NCBI GenBank assembly: GCA_963825565.1
Contig: CAWGTW010000004.1
Span: forward strand, 496,001 to 560,000
Length of the DNA stretch: 64,000 nucleotides
Direction: 5' to 3'
Origin: JBFGCT01 sp963825565
GTDB lineage: Bacteria; Actinomycetota; Acidimicrobiia; Acidimicrobiales; Ilumatobacteraceae
In this document: one piece after another, positions 8,641 through 17,134 of the stretch
Layout: the number at the start of each line of letters is the position of its first letter
Position numbering within the stretch: position 1 is the stretch's first letter
Position numbers and translations under genes: made by a program
Notes under the pieces: generated by a model
Databases searched by the model: none
Told to the model about the DNA's origin: nothing
Seen by the model: only the letters and a program-made list of their open reading frames with translations

Positions 8641-9041
8641 ATGACCGATCAGGTGATCATCGGGATGGATCCGCACAAGTCGTCGAACACGATCACGGTC
8701 CTGGCCCGGGACGAAACGATGCTCACGCGGCGTCGGTTCCCGCACAGCGATGACGGGTTCGTCGAGATGCTCGACGCCGTCGCCGGCTTCCCGGATCGGG
8801 TGTGGCCGATCGAGGGAGCCAACGGGATGGGACGAAGCTGCTGTCGGATCGACGCAAGGAGCTCGTCGGGTCGCGTACCCAGGCGAGGTGTCAGCACCGT
8901 GTGCAAGCTGATCACGCAGCAGGCTTCACGGCCCAACGGACGTCCCTCTCTGCCCGCCCCGAACCCTCGGGCTTGACAGAGCGGAGCCGTACCTACGCAT
9001 CGGTGACTCTGGCGATGCCGCACACAACGCGAGCGCCGTGA
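8641..9041 (+). pseudogene. Degraded IS110-family transposase
   Basis: The first ~64 codons from ATG 8641 read as the start of an IS110-family DEDD transposase: MTDQVIIGMDPHKSSNTITV with the first catalytic Asp, then VWPIEGANGMGR. After that the RNase H-like core is missing. Homology resumes in another frame near 8829 with KLLSDRRKELVGSRTQARCQ, the conserved middle region, giving an internal deletion of roughly 60-100 residues plus a frame change. Beyond about 8905 similarity becomes unclear, and the C-terminal Ser-containing Tnp20 domain is absent. The element is therefore immobile on its own. No target-site duplication is expected for this family. Confidence 0.75.
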
Positions 9042-9108
9042 CTCGCTGCGTGCACCGGCTCGACCCGCACACTGCGGCCGCCAAGCCGGGTGCCCGGTAT
9101 TCGCATCG

Positions 9109-9573
9109 TTGAACCAGGAGGTCTGGCGCAGGCGCTGCTGCCGAGGCAGAATGATGTCCTGGGCATCTGTCGTCTCGACCATGTGCAAGCTGGCGATGCC
9201 TGTTGGACGGGACACCGAAGCGGTCGACTTCCATGAAGCGGTACTCGGCATCCCGCATCTCCCCAAGCCGGATCAGCTCGCGGTTCGCGGTGGCCGTTGG
9301 TTCGAGGACGGAGATCTCAAGGTGCACCTGGGTGTCGACGCCAGCTTCCGAGCCGCGACGAAGGCTCACCCTGCGTTCATCGTGGACGAGGTGCGCAGCA
9401 TGGTGGCCGCTGTCGTCGCTGCCGGCTTCGCAGTGGAAGACGACGAGCCGCTCGATGGGTTCGACCGCGTCTACGTGTCGGATCCGTTCGGCGACCGCAT
9501 CGAACTCATGCAGCCGAGTGCGGAGCTGACGTTCCGGCGTGTCATCTCGCACCACTACCCGTCGGCCGTCTGA
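9109..9573 (+). CDS. VOC (glyoxalase/dioxygenase) family protein with N-terminal frameshift
   Basis: From LAMPVGRDTEAVDFHEAVLG onward the frame matches a common small VOC family (family pattern HVQLAMP, then RGGRWFEDGDLKVHLGV, KAHPAFIVDEV, VYVSDPFGDRIELM). The expected beginning, GICRLDHVQ, is present but in the neighbouring frame: CAT GTG CAA is followed by one extra G at 9189 before CTG GCG ATG. As read, the protein would start with unrelated residues and lose the first metal-ligand His. Removing that base restores the family N-terminus, so this is either a recent pseudogene or a sequence error. An AGGAGG at 9116-9121 lies upstream. Function beyond metal-dependent VOC chemistry is unknown. 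Confidence 0.75.
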   Translation: MNQEVWRRRCCRGRMMSWASVVSTMCKLAMPVGRDTEAVDFHEAVLGIPHLPKPDQLAVRGGRWFEDGDLKVHLGVDASFRAATKAHPAFIVDEVRSMVAAVVAAGFAVEDDEPLDGFDRVYVSDPFGDRIELMQPSAELTFRRVISHHYPSAV

Positions 9574-9841
9574 AGCTGCCGTTGCGTGGGTGCTCGGTCT
9601 GTTCGCAGGTGCCATGTGCGTTCTCATGGCGTTCGTGCTCGTGCCTGCGGTCGGGTTGTTCGGTGACGCCAACGCTGCGCACGAGCGAGTCATCGGGGTC
9701 GTGGCCGCACTGGCGTGTGGTCCTGCCTTGGTCGCGGGACCGCTCGTCACCGGTGCTCGCTCACGCGACGTCACCGTGCTGGTGCCGGCGGGCGTCGTCG
9801 CTGTGGCGATCTCGGCGGGTGTTCTGCTCGCAGCGTGGTGA
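9539..9841 (+). CDS. Small hypothetical membrane protein
   Basis: The frame from GTG 9539 overlaps the end of the VOC gene, but the plausible protein starts a little later, since hydrophobic composition begins at AWVLGLFAGAMCVLMAF. Three to four hydrophobic segments fill the ~100 residues (LVPAVGLFGDANAAHE in a loop, VVAALACGPALVAGPLV, VLVPAGVVAVAISAGVLLAA). No family is recognised, and the start codon is uncertain. It may be a real short membrane protein or a remnant. Confidence 0.4.
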   Translation: MSSRTTTRRPSEAAVAWVLGLFAGAMCVLMAFVLVPAVGLFGDANAAHERVIGVVAALACGPALVAGPLVTGARSRDVTVLVPAGVVAVAISAGVLLAAW

Positions 9842-10040
9842 TTCCTGTCAGGTTCGGGTGTCGGCCCCAGGCAACGACCGTTGCATCGTCGCGTCGGGAC
9901 GATCACCAGTCTGCAGCCCCGTCCAAGCGCGGGCGATGCTGATCAATGCCGCACACTTCGGCGCCCAGAATCACTGGGACATCGCAAGGGATAGCGCCGC
10001 ATCGCGGCCCCGATGCGGTGCCGCATGGTCCCGGTGTTTG

Positions 10041-10385
10041 TCACGTGCCGGAGAGCTCTTCGAGTCGTGTGAGAAGTCTTTCGAGGATCGTCTCGATGTT
10101 CGCGATCTCCGCTGCCGTCAGGTTCTCGACCATGGACTGATACATGGAGAGGCTGATGTCGAAGGCCTGGTCGATCAAAGTCCGGCCGGTGTCGGTGATG
10201 CCAAGCCTGATTGCTCTGCGGTCCTCGGGGTCGGGTGAGGGCTCGACGAGCCCCTGCTGTTCGAGCCGGTCGAGCTTTCCGGTCATGCCTGAGGCCGATG
10301 TCAGCAGCTGCTGCGCGACCTGTCTGGGCGTGAGAAGTGTGGGTTCGGCGCGTCGCAGCAGCTCGTGTACGTATAGTGCGCACAC
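10041..10385 (-). pseudogene. MarR-family regulator, N-terminally truncated
   Basis: The last ~110 residues are a clear MarR winged-helix domain: LTPRQVAQQLLTSASGMTGK is the recognition helix region, followed by LDRLEQQGLVEPSPDPEDRR (the wing) and a C-terminal dimerisation helix ending LLTRLEELSGT. The usual ~40 N-terminal residues with the first dimerisation helices are missing. Upstream of FVCALYVHELL the frame becomes nonsense and instead lies over a DUF4386 remnant on the other strand. A GTG at 10385 could still start a short product, but it would lack a normal dimer interface. MarR and DUF4386 genes are plausible former neighbours, joined here by a deletion. Confidence 0.65.
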
Positions 10386-10431
10386 GAATCTACCGCCAGG
10401 GTCAACTCCCCTTCCGGTCTCCAACGAAGGG

Positions 10432-10587
10432 ACTTGCGCCATCCTCGAAGTCATCGTGGCACTCGCGAGCATCGGCACGGCAGTCGTGTTGTTTCCCGTG
10501 GTCAAACGCCAGAACGAGGCCGCCGCGATGGGCCTCGTCGGCTCGCGAGTCCTCGAAGGGGCCACGATCTTCGTCGGTGTAGCATGC
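10432..10587 (+). pseudogene. DUF4386 membrane protein fragment
   Basis: About 50 in-frame codons read AILEVIVALASIGTAVVLFP, then VVKRQNEAAAMGLVGSRVLE and GATIFVGVACM. This is the characteristic central part of DUF4386 proteins (two membrane segments joined by a KRQNE loop). Family members are usually 200-240 residues with about six segments, so both ends are lost. The fragment abuts the truncated MarR gene head to head near 10385-10432, which marks a deletion scar. Confidence 0.6.
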
Positions 10588-10807
10588 ATGCTCAGATCCG
10601 GCAGTAGTCGGGCGTATCCGGTCTGGAGTCCTGCCGTCGTCGTGCCCGGAGGTGCTCGATATCGCTCGACTCGTTGTCGTCAGCTGATGGCGCTGCCGGC
10701 GGCCAAGTCAGACACGATGCCATGATGGCGGTCATGACACAGCGCCCGCCGGTTGCCTGGCCGTCTCCCGTCACCGCCGCGGGTGGGACCGGGTCCGACC
10801 TACGCCG

Positions 10808-11236
10808 ATGACGCAAGTGCGCCGGACGCCCGATGCTCCGGCGAGCCAGCCCGATTTCTTCGTGGGTTGGTGGGAGATCGTCTTCCACACCAGAGATGGC
10901 GAGCAGACAGACGTCACCGGCATCATCGAGCACGTCGACGCTGCCGGTCGCTTCACGGTGTTCAGGGACGGCGAACGCATCGGCGCCGGCCACCACGTCG
11001 ACTTCACGGTCGATCCGGACGGCTTCACCAATGTGCACGAAGTCCCCGGCGCACACACGCAGATGGGGCGCGATCTTGCGGTCTACCGGTTCAACGGTGA
11101 CGTGTTGGAGGTGTGTAAGGCCAGCGAGGACGAGGGTCGTCCAACGAGCTTCGCATCGCCTCGCGGGAGCGGGTGGACCCACGTTGCGATCCGCCGGATC
11201 AGCGACGGCGACCCACGTATCCGCGCCCAGCGCTGA
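10808..11236 (+). CDS. TIGR03067-like domain protein (142 aa)
   Basis: The protein has the layout of the TIGR03067 beta-barrel domain: GWWEIVFHTRDGEQTDVTG at the start, a central FRDGERIGAGHHVDFTVDP strand pair, and the diagnostic end LAVYRFNGDVLEVCKASEDE, then RPTSFASPRGSG. It has no signal peptide, so it is probably cytoplasmic in this form. The family is widespread in bacteria with unknown function, possibly lipocalin-like ligand binding. ATG 10808 is chosen because composition upstream is poor. It stands alone. Confidence 0.65.
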   Translation: MTQVRRTPDAPASQPDFFVGWWEIVFHTRDGEQTDVTGIIEHVDAAGRFTVFRDGERIGAGHHVDFTVDPDGFTNVHEVPGAHTQMGRDLAVYRFNGDVLEVCKASEDEGRPTSFASPRGSGWTHVAIRRISDGDPRIRAQR

Positions 11237-11672
11237 GGCTCGTTCGGGCGATCGATATCGACAGCTGCAAGGCCGTCGTAGCGTCGCGAATATCTGGCAC
11301 TGCAGCGGGGCCGTGCGCAGCGCTCATGCATTTGCCATCGCTGCGAACTGTGTGCCGATATCGACGCAGTTGCCGGGTCGGGTTCAGGCCGAAGCCCGGC
11401 ACCTCGTTGGCCCGGCGTCGCCCCGCCCGGATTGTCGCTGCGTTCGCTATCGGGTCATTGGTCTTCTCGAAACGTTCTTTGACCGGTCGGCCACCGCCGA
11501 CGTGCGGGCGGCCGACGCGGCGCCAGCGAATTCGACGTTGTGTTGGCCACCGTCGAGTGGCTCGGGTGAAGTCACGCGCCGCTGCGGTCGGCCGCGGGTC
11601 GAACGACTCTGGTCCGGTGCGCACGCCGGGGTGGAGGATCGTCGTGAGGCGAGCACTTGGGAGGTGGTGGCG
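11237..11672. other. Intergenic region (436 bp)
   Basis: I see no gene with convincing composition on either strand. The last bases (11655-11672) contain the Shine-Dalgarno sequence of the downstream surface protein, so its promoter should be in this region. Fragments of former genes cannot be excluded given the decayed DNA just upstream. Confidence 0.4.
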
Positions 11673-13568
11673 ATGTCCACCGGTTGTGACCGTCGGGGTT
11701 GTCGGCGCGTGTGGGCGCTGATCGGTGGGGCAGGACTCGTCGTCGGGTCGTTGGTCGCGGGGTCAGGGGCGACCCGGAGCGCAGGGGCGACGTCGGAGTA
11801 CGTGTCGTTGCCCACCTCGGCGCGGCTGGTCGACACCCGTCCGGGTGGGGTGACCTTCGATGGTCAGTACGCGGGGATCGGCCGGCGGCCGGCGGGGTCG
11901 ACGCTGGAGGTGCAGGTGGCCGGCCGTGGTGGTGTCCCGCTCGACGCGGCGACGGCGGTGTTGACGGTCGCTGCGGTCGATCCGCTCGACGAGGCCTTCT
12001 TGACGGTGCATCCGACCGGGACCGCCCGCCCGAACGCGTCGAACGTGAACTACAACGCGGGGCACAACACCGCCAACACCGTTCTCGCCTCGCTCGGCAC
12101 CGACGGCAAGGTCTCGATCTACACCTTCGCTGCGACCGATTTGCTCGTCGACGTCTCCGGGTACTTCCCGGCCGGTAGCGCTGCGACGTTCCCAGCCCTG
12201 CGGCTGGTCGACACCCGCCCGGGGGCGGCGACCTTCGATGGTCAGTACGCGGGGATCGGCCGGCGGCCGGCGGGGTCGACGCTGGAGGTGCAGGTGGCCG
12301 GCCGTGGTGGTGTCCCGCTCGACGCTGCGACGGCGGTGTTGACGGTCGCTGCGGTCGATCCGCTCGACGAGGCCTTCTTGACGGTGCATCCGACCGGGTC
12401 CGCCCGCCCGAACGCGTCGAACGTGAACTACAACGCGGGGCACAACACCGCCAACACCGTTCTCGCCTCGCTCGGCACCGACGGCAAGGTCTCGATCTAC
12501 ACCTACGCCGCGACCCACCTCATCGTCGACGTCTCCGGCCACGTTCCCGCGGGCACCTATACCCCGCTGCCCGTTCCGCAGCGGTTCGCCGACACCCGCC
12601 CCGGAGGCGCCACCGTCGACGGCCAGAACGCAGGCACCGGCGCCGTGCCCGGCGACAGCAGTCTTCAACTCCATGTCGCCGGCCGCGCCGGCGTGCCCAC
12701 CGACGCATCGACCGCGGTGTTGACCATCGCCGCGGTCGATCCGCTCGACGACGCGTTCTTGACGGTGCATCCGACCGGGTCTGCCCGCCCGAACGCGTCG
12801 AACGTGAACTACAACGCGGGGCACAACACCGCCAACACCGTCCTCGCCCGCCTCGGCGCCGGCGGCGACGTCTGCATCTACACCTACGGCACCACCGACC
12901 TGGTCGTCGACGTCGCCGGCTACCTCGCCGGCCCACCACCGCCCGCCGCCGGGCCGACCTGCCCGCTCCCGGGTGTGCCATATGAAGGCGCCGTTCCCGG
13001 GGCGGTGGCCGAGGTCGCCGGTGTCCCCTTCGACGACGTCTTCGTGTTGAGGACTCTGCCGGGAGACGGTCAACCGGTGGCGATCTCGCTTCCACCGCTG
13101 ACGCAACTCGTCCAGACCGGCCGCGGCCAACTGCTCGGCGACTACGACATCTGGCTCGAGGTGACGGCGGCCGGCGTGACGGGCTGGGTCCCCAAGGTCG
13201 GCCTCGTCTACCTCGGCGCGGTCATGGATGTCACCGCCGATGCCATCTCGGCGCTCGGAGGGACGCCCACGGCACCGACGATGCTCGAGCTCGGGGACAT
13301 CGTGACGGCGGCACTCGTGCCGAGCGACCCGGCGGCGCCGCCTGCCGAGGTCGTGCTCGTGGTCGCGCCCACCGCAGGGTCGCCGTCGGCGGCCGTCTAC
13401 GACACCTTCCCCGGCGAGTTCTTCGGCAGCGACACCGACATCGGGTCCCGCTACCGCGTCACGGGCATCGAGGTGTCCGTCAGCCCGTCCGTGTACGAGC
13501 TTGCCAGCGTCGGGGCTCAGGGCCTGTGCACCCGCGGCGTCGACTCGCTCACGGGGTTCTGCGTCTGA
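11673..13568 (+). CDS. Secreted surface protein with three ~126-aa RLVDTRPG repeats (paralogue of 3307-5190)
   Basis: ATG 11673 follows GGAGG with the same sequence context as the other copy. The 631-residue product has a signal peptide (VWALIGGAGLVVGSLVAGS), then SEYVSLPTSARLVDTRPGG and three repeats of about 126 residues. Each repeat contains GRGGVPLDAATAVLTVAAVD, FLTVHPTG and NVNYNAGHNTANTVLA. A GPPPPAAGP linker joins them to a C-terminal region homologous to that of the paralogue (VAGVPFDDVFVLR, WLEVTAAGVTGWV, and a final Cys pair near GLC and GFCV). The two genes are in opposite orientation 6.5 kb apart. The product is probably an envelope-associated adhesin or binding protein; no covalent anchor signal is visible. 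Confidence 0.8.
   Translation: MSTGCDRRGCRRVWALIGGAGLVVGSLVAGSGATRSAGATSEYVSLPTSARLVDTRPGGVTFDGQYAGIGRRPAGSTLEVQVAGRGGVPLDAATAVLTVAAVDPLDEAFLTVHPTGTARPNASNVNYNAGHNTANTVLASLGTDGKVSIYTFAATDLLVDVSGYFPAGSAATFPALRLVDTRPGAATFDGQYAGIGRRPAGSTLEVQVAGRGGVPLDAATAVLTVAAVDPLDEAFLTVHPTGSARPNASNVNYNAGHNTANTVLASLGTDGKVSIYTYAATHLIVDVSGHVPAGTYTPLPVPQRFADTRPGGATVDGQNAGTGAVPGDSSLQLHVAGRAGVPTDASTAVLTIAAVDPLDDAFLTVHPTGSARPNASNVNYNAGHNTANTVLARLGAGGDVCIYTYGTTDLVVDVAGYLAGPPPPAAGPTCPLPGVPYEGAVPGAVAEVAGVPFDDVFVLRTLPGDGQPVAISLPPLTQLVQTGRGQLLGDYDIWLEVTAAGVTGWVPKVGLVYLGAVMDVTADAISALGGTPTAPTMLELGDIVTAALVPSDPAAPPAEVVLVVAPTAGSPSAAVYDTFPGEFFGSDTDIGSRYRVTGIEVSVSPSVYELASVGAQGLCTRGVDSLTGFCV
11823..12578. repeat. Two tandem 378-bp coding repeats
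   Basis: Blocks beginning at 11823 and 12201 are near-identical over long stretches, with a 378-base period (126 codons). They encode repeats 1 and 2 of the surface protein. A third copy from about 12579 shares only the central NVNYNAGHNTANTVL-coding segment at high identity. The pattern of two near-identical copies plus one diverged copy is the same as in the paralogous gene. Confidence 0.8.
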
Positions 13569-13851
13569 CCCTCCATCGGTGATTCGCTCGCCGCGTCCTG
13601 CGGCTCCTTCATCCGGATCGTCGTCGGCGCTGCCCGCGCCGTCAGGGGCCGATCGGGTCACGTGTCGACATGCGCCTGTCCGCCACGCCTGCCGGCGGGC
13701 CGCTCGAACCGTGCCGAGCGGCGTCGTGTTGTCGGCCCGTCGCCGCTTGCACGCAGCGCGGTCGGTGCGCCACGCTACGACGAGCAGCAGGGCTCGCCCG
13801 CCGGCGAGCGAGTGGGGAGGGAACGACGCCGTGGCAGTGAGGAGGAGGACC

Positions 13852-14010
13852 ATGCTCGTCGATGCCGGTGAACAGACCCCACCCGGGGGCGAGATGGCCG
13901 GGGTGGCGACGCTCCGCTCGGACGGCGCGTCCTGGTGCCCGACCGAGCGCCCGACCGCGACCGCGACCGCGCGAGCGCAGCGGGCGGCGGCGGAGGTACC
14001 CCGGGCGTGA
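13852..14010 (+). CDS. Possible small ORF (52 aa) coupled to the SGNH gene
   Basis: ATG 13852 is preceded by an unusually strong GGAGGAGG (13841-13848). The frame ends in TGA at 14008-14010, overlapping the GTG start of the downstream gene as GTGA, the hallmark of translational coupling. The peptide begins MLVDAGEQTPPGGEMAG and ends in a low-complexity Ala/Thr/Arg tail. No family is recognised. It could be a leader peptide that feeds ribosomes into the next gene or a chance frame; the Shine-Dalgarno plus overlap is the only support. The rest of the gap from 13569 shows nothing recognisable. Confidence 0.4.
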   Translation: MLVDAGEQTPPGGEMAGVATLRSDGASWCPTERPTATATARAQRAAAEVPRA

Positions 14011-16982
14011 TCATGGACGAAGCCACGCGTGCCGGCCTGCGGGAGGGCGCCGAGCGGGCGATCATCGACCCCCGGGTGCAGATCGACAAGCTGCACGCCG
14101 AGGGTCGTCGGTGGACGTGGGCGATCAGCTTGCTCTTGATCGTGGTCGGCGGTGCCGCGCTGTGGTGGGCGTTCGACGATGCCGCACCGCTGCGCGGCGT
14201 GCTCGGCGCCCTCCTGGCGACGGTCGGGCTCCGGACCTTCAACGGTCTGGTCCGATCGCAGTGGCTCGACCGCGAGTGGACGGCCGAGCTGCGGCGGCAG
14301 CGATCGAGCGGGGCCGTGGTCGAGGAGCGCGCTCAGCCGGCGCGCATCGCCCCGCCGACGTTCCACAAGCAGGTCGTGGTCGGCGGCATCGGACTCGGGT
14401 TGTTGGGCAGTGGGCTGATCGCCGTCGGCCTCGCCGGCCTCACCAAGAGCTGGGAGATCGCGCTGTTCGGGGTGTTGCTCGGGGCACTGAGCACCGGGCC
14501 GTTCTCGCTCCTGCTCGCGTACTGGAGGGAGGGGGCTCGGTTCGTGCCTCCAGGACCCGGCGACCAGATCGCCTGGCGTCCCGCCGACGTGGCCGCCCGA
14601 TGGGCGCTCGCCGGGATGGTCGGTTGCGCACTCGCCGGGTTCTCGCTCGGTTCGGGTTGGTTCTCGTCGTTCGAGTGGTCGGTGCCGGTCGCGCTCGCCA
14701 CGCTCTTCGTCGGCCTGCTCGCCTATCAGGTCGGCCTGCCAGGCGTCTGCGATGCGCACGCATCCCGCGCCGGCGAACCAGCGCGCGAGATCGGATCGCG
14801 GATGGGCCGGACCTACCGCGGGCTGACCGCGCGCTTCCCGGGCGACTGCACCGGCGACGCCGGATGGGGAGCCGCGCTGGGCTCGGCGGCCGTCGTGCTC
14901 GGACTGTGGTGGGGGGTCGGACTCGTCTGGGTGCCGGGGGCGATCCTCCTCGTCCTCTCCGTCATGGCGGTCGGGGTCGGGTTCAAGCGGCGCGACGGCC
15001 GGCTCCGGCGGGAGCTGGCCGCCGACCGGACCGGGTTCGCCCGGCCCGACACCTGGTTCGGGTGGTGGTTCGCGCTCGGCGTCGCCGGCCTGTTGCTCGT
15101 GGCCGCGGTGCTGCAGCAGGTCTGGGCGTCGGACCTGCTCAGCGGGTCGGTCCCCGCGGCACTGGCGATCGCAGTGCTGATCATGCTGGTGGGCGCCTCA
15201 CTCGTCTGGCAGGGCGAGGGGGTGTTCTTCGGGGTGCTGCTCGGGGCGGCGATCGTGTTCGCGTCCCTGAGCTCGACCGCCCCCGATCCCGGGTCGGTCA
15301 GCGGCACGGCGACGCCACCGCAGGACCGCGCCAACGCCCGGCTCGTCGTGTTCGGCGACTCGTTCATCTCCGGCGAGGGGGTCGAGCGGTTCTTCGAGGG
15401 AACCGACGACCGGAGCAACCACTGTCGGCGGGCGACGACGGCGTACGCGGTCCTGGTCGCCGAGCAGATGTACGACGGCAGCCTCGACTTCTACGCCTGC
15501 TCCGGGGCGGTGATGGACGACGTGATCGACCTCGGCGGGGCACCGGACGAGCGGGCGTGCGTCGACGAGGCCGGGAACCGCTTCGCGGGGCAGATGCCGT
15601 GCAGCCCGGCGACGGTCTACGGCCGCCGGCGGCAGATCGACAACGTCGCGGAGTCCGGGACGCCGGAGCTGGTCCTCGTCAGCATCGGGGGCAACGACTC
15701 CGGCTTCGGCGACATCGTCAAGGGTTGCCTGCTCCCGGGCTCGTGCGTCGAGCGTCGTGAGGACTGGCTGGAGTTCATCGCGACACTCGGCCCCGACCTG
15801 GAGCAGACGTACACCGAGATTCGCGAGGCGTTCGAGCCGGGGACGCCGATCGTCGTGATGCCCTATCCCCTGATCCTCGGTGAGAAGACGTGCAACGGGT
15901 CGCCCCTGCGGGCCGAAGAGCACCGGTTCATCGTCGAGCTCACCGCGGTCCTCGACGAGCAGATCAAGCGGTCGGCCCAACGGGCTGGTGTCCTGTACTT
16001 CGAGCCGGGGATCACCGCGTTCGAGGGCCACCGACTGTGCGAGTCCTCGCCGGACGAGCGGGCGATCAACCTCGTCGAGTTCCAGGCGTCGTCCGGCGGC
16101 CTCGCCGACCAGCTCGACACCGGCGGCTGGCTGAACAACAGCATGCACCCGAACCGACTCGGCCACGAGCTGACGAGCGAGGCGCTCGTCGCCTGGCTGG
16201 TCGACGGCGACAACCTGGCCATGCCCGAGGTTGGCCCCGACGCCGGCGACGACAGCAGTGACCGGGTCGAGGTCCGCGGCGTCCGGCCGGTGCGGCCCTA
16301 CCTCGTCGAGATCGACGAGCAGTTCACCAGCGCGCTGCCCGCCTCGGCGGTGGAACAGATCGACGGCTTCGCGACCCAGTCGTTCGTCTTCGACGATCCG
16401 GAAAAGAGCCTCGACGCCGCCGGGAACGAGCCGGACGAGTCGACGGCAAACGAACTCCTCGAGGACGGGGCGCTGCTGGCCGAGCGATGGTGGCGGGTAC
16501 CGATCACCGGCGCGTCGACCATCGGGCCGGTGCTCTACACCGATCCCCGACCCGCCGACGACGGCCGCCTGATGTGGCACGAGCGGGCGGTGATCACCGA
16601 GGACCGCGATCTCGCCGATCCTGATCTCCGGGTGTACGCCGACGAGGGCGAGCTCATCCTGATGGGGCAGATCCCCGAGGACCCGCCAGCGGACTACGTC
16701 CAATGGGTGCTGTTCCAGACCACCGACACGACCGAGGCCGCGCCGGACTGGGAGCTGCGGGCGATCCGCTACTGCGGCACCGACGACCTGTGCGAGCGAT
16801 CGTTCGACGACTGGATGAGCAAGCAGGCCGGGATCGCGATCGCGACCGCTGCGCCGCCGGTGCTGTTCATCGTCGCCGGTGGCTACCTGTTCGCCCTGGG
16901 GTGGACGCTCGCGATCTGGCCGTGGCTGCAGCGCCGGCTGGCGGCCCTCCTCGCCACCGGGGTCGGCGACGGGTCGGCCTGA
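14007..16982 (+). CDS. Polytopic membrane protein with SGNH/GDSL hydrolase domain (991 aa)
   Basis: The start is GTG 14007 (GGAGGT at 13992-13997, coupled to the small ORF), with ATG 14013 as the alternative. Residues ~35-440 contain about ten hydrophobic segments. They are followed by an SGNH hydrolase domain with block I GDSFISGEG (Ser452), block III SIGGNDSG (Asn563) and block V SMHPNRLGHE (His714), like the secreted esterases of Streptomyces. Cys pairs in the domain (FYACSGA, RACVDE, MPCSPA) fit an extracytoplasmic location. A ~200-residue C-terminal region of unknown fold precedes a final membrane segment around 950-975. It is probably a membrane-tethered lipase or esterase acting on envelope lipids or polysaccharide acyl groups; the substrate is unknown. 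The fusion to so many membrane segments is unusual. Confidence 0.8.
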   Translation: MIMDEATRAGLREGAERAIIDPRVQIDKLHAEGRRWTWAISLLLIVVGGAALWWAFDDAAPLRGVLGALLATVGLRTFNGLVRSQWLDREWTAELRRQRSSGAVVEERAQPARIAPPTFHKQVVVGGIGLGLLGSGLIAVGLAGLTKSWEIALFGVLLGALSTGPFSLLLAYWREGARFVPPGPGDQIAWRPADVAARWALAGMVGCALAGFSLGSGWFSSFEWSVPVALATLFVGLLAYQVGLPGVCDAHASRAGEPAREIGSRMGRTYRGLTARFPGDCTGDAGWGAALGSAAVVLGLWWGVGLVWVPGAILLVLSVMAVGVGFKRRDGRLRRELAADRTGFARPDTWFGWWFALGVAGLLLVAAVLQQVWASDLLSGSVPAALAIAVLIMLVGASLVWQGEGVFFGVLLGAAIVFASLSSTAPDPGSVSGTATPPQDRANARLVVFGDSFISGEGVERFFEGTDDRSNHCRRATTAYAVLVAEQMYDGSLDFYACSGAVMDDVIDLGGAPDERACVDEAGNRFAGQMPCSPATVYGRRRQIDNVAESGTPELVLVSIGGNDSGFGDIVKGCLLPGSCVERREDWLEFIATLGPDLEQTYTEIREAFEPGTPIVVMPYPLILGEKTCNGSPLRAEEHRFIVELTAVLDEQIKRSAQRAGVLYFEPGITAFEGHRLCESSPDERAINLVEFQASSGGLADQLDTGGWLNNSMHPNRLGHELTSEALVAWLVDGDNLAMPEVGPDAGDDSSDRVEVRGVRPVRPYLVEIDEQFTSALPASAVEQIDGFATQSFVFDDPEKSLDAAGNEPDESTANELLEDGALLAERWWRVPITGASTIGPVLYTDPRPADDGRLMWHERAVITEDRDLADPDLRVYADEGELILMGQIPEDPPADYVQWVLFQTTDTTEAAPDWELRAIRYCGTDDLCERSFDDWMSKQAGIAIATAAPPVLFIVAGGYLFALGWTLAIWPWLQRRLAALLATGVGDGSA

Positions 16983-17134
16983 GCGAGGAGGGCGCGCGGT
17001 CGCGGCACGGCGCCGTGGAAGCGTGCGTGGGCGGGGAGCCACCGGCTCGGGCGCCCGCGCAGCGTCGAGGCCGGCACGACGGCCGGCCGGGCCTCACGCC
17101 GCACCGCACCGCCCGATCGGGGACGGTCGGGGAA

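Noticed and set aside
9943..10383. Minus-strand frame of 146 codons overlapping the MarR remnant
   Set aside because: Arg/His/Thr-rich frame noise; the overlapping MarR frame has the real domain.
11763..14759. A ~1000-codon open frame on the minus strand opposite the surface protein and SGNH gene
   Set aside because: Composition is Arg/Gly/His-rich without any recognisable domain; it mirrors repeat DNA of the real plus-strand gene. High GC keeps antisense frames open.
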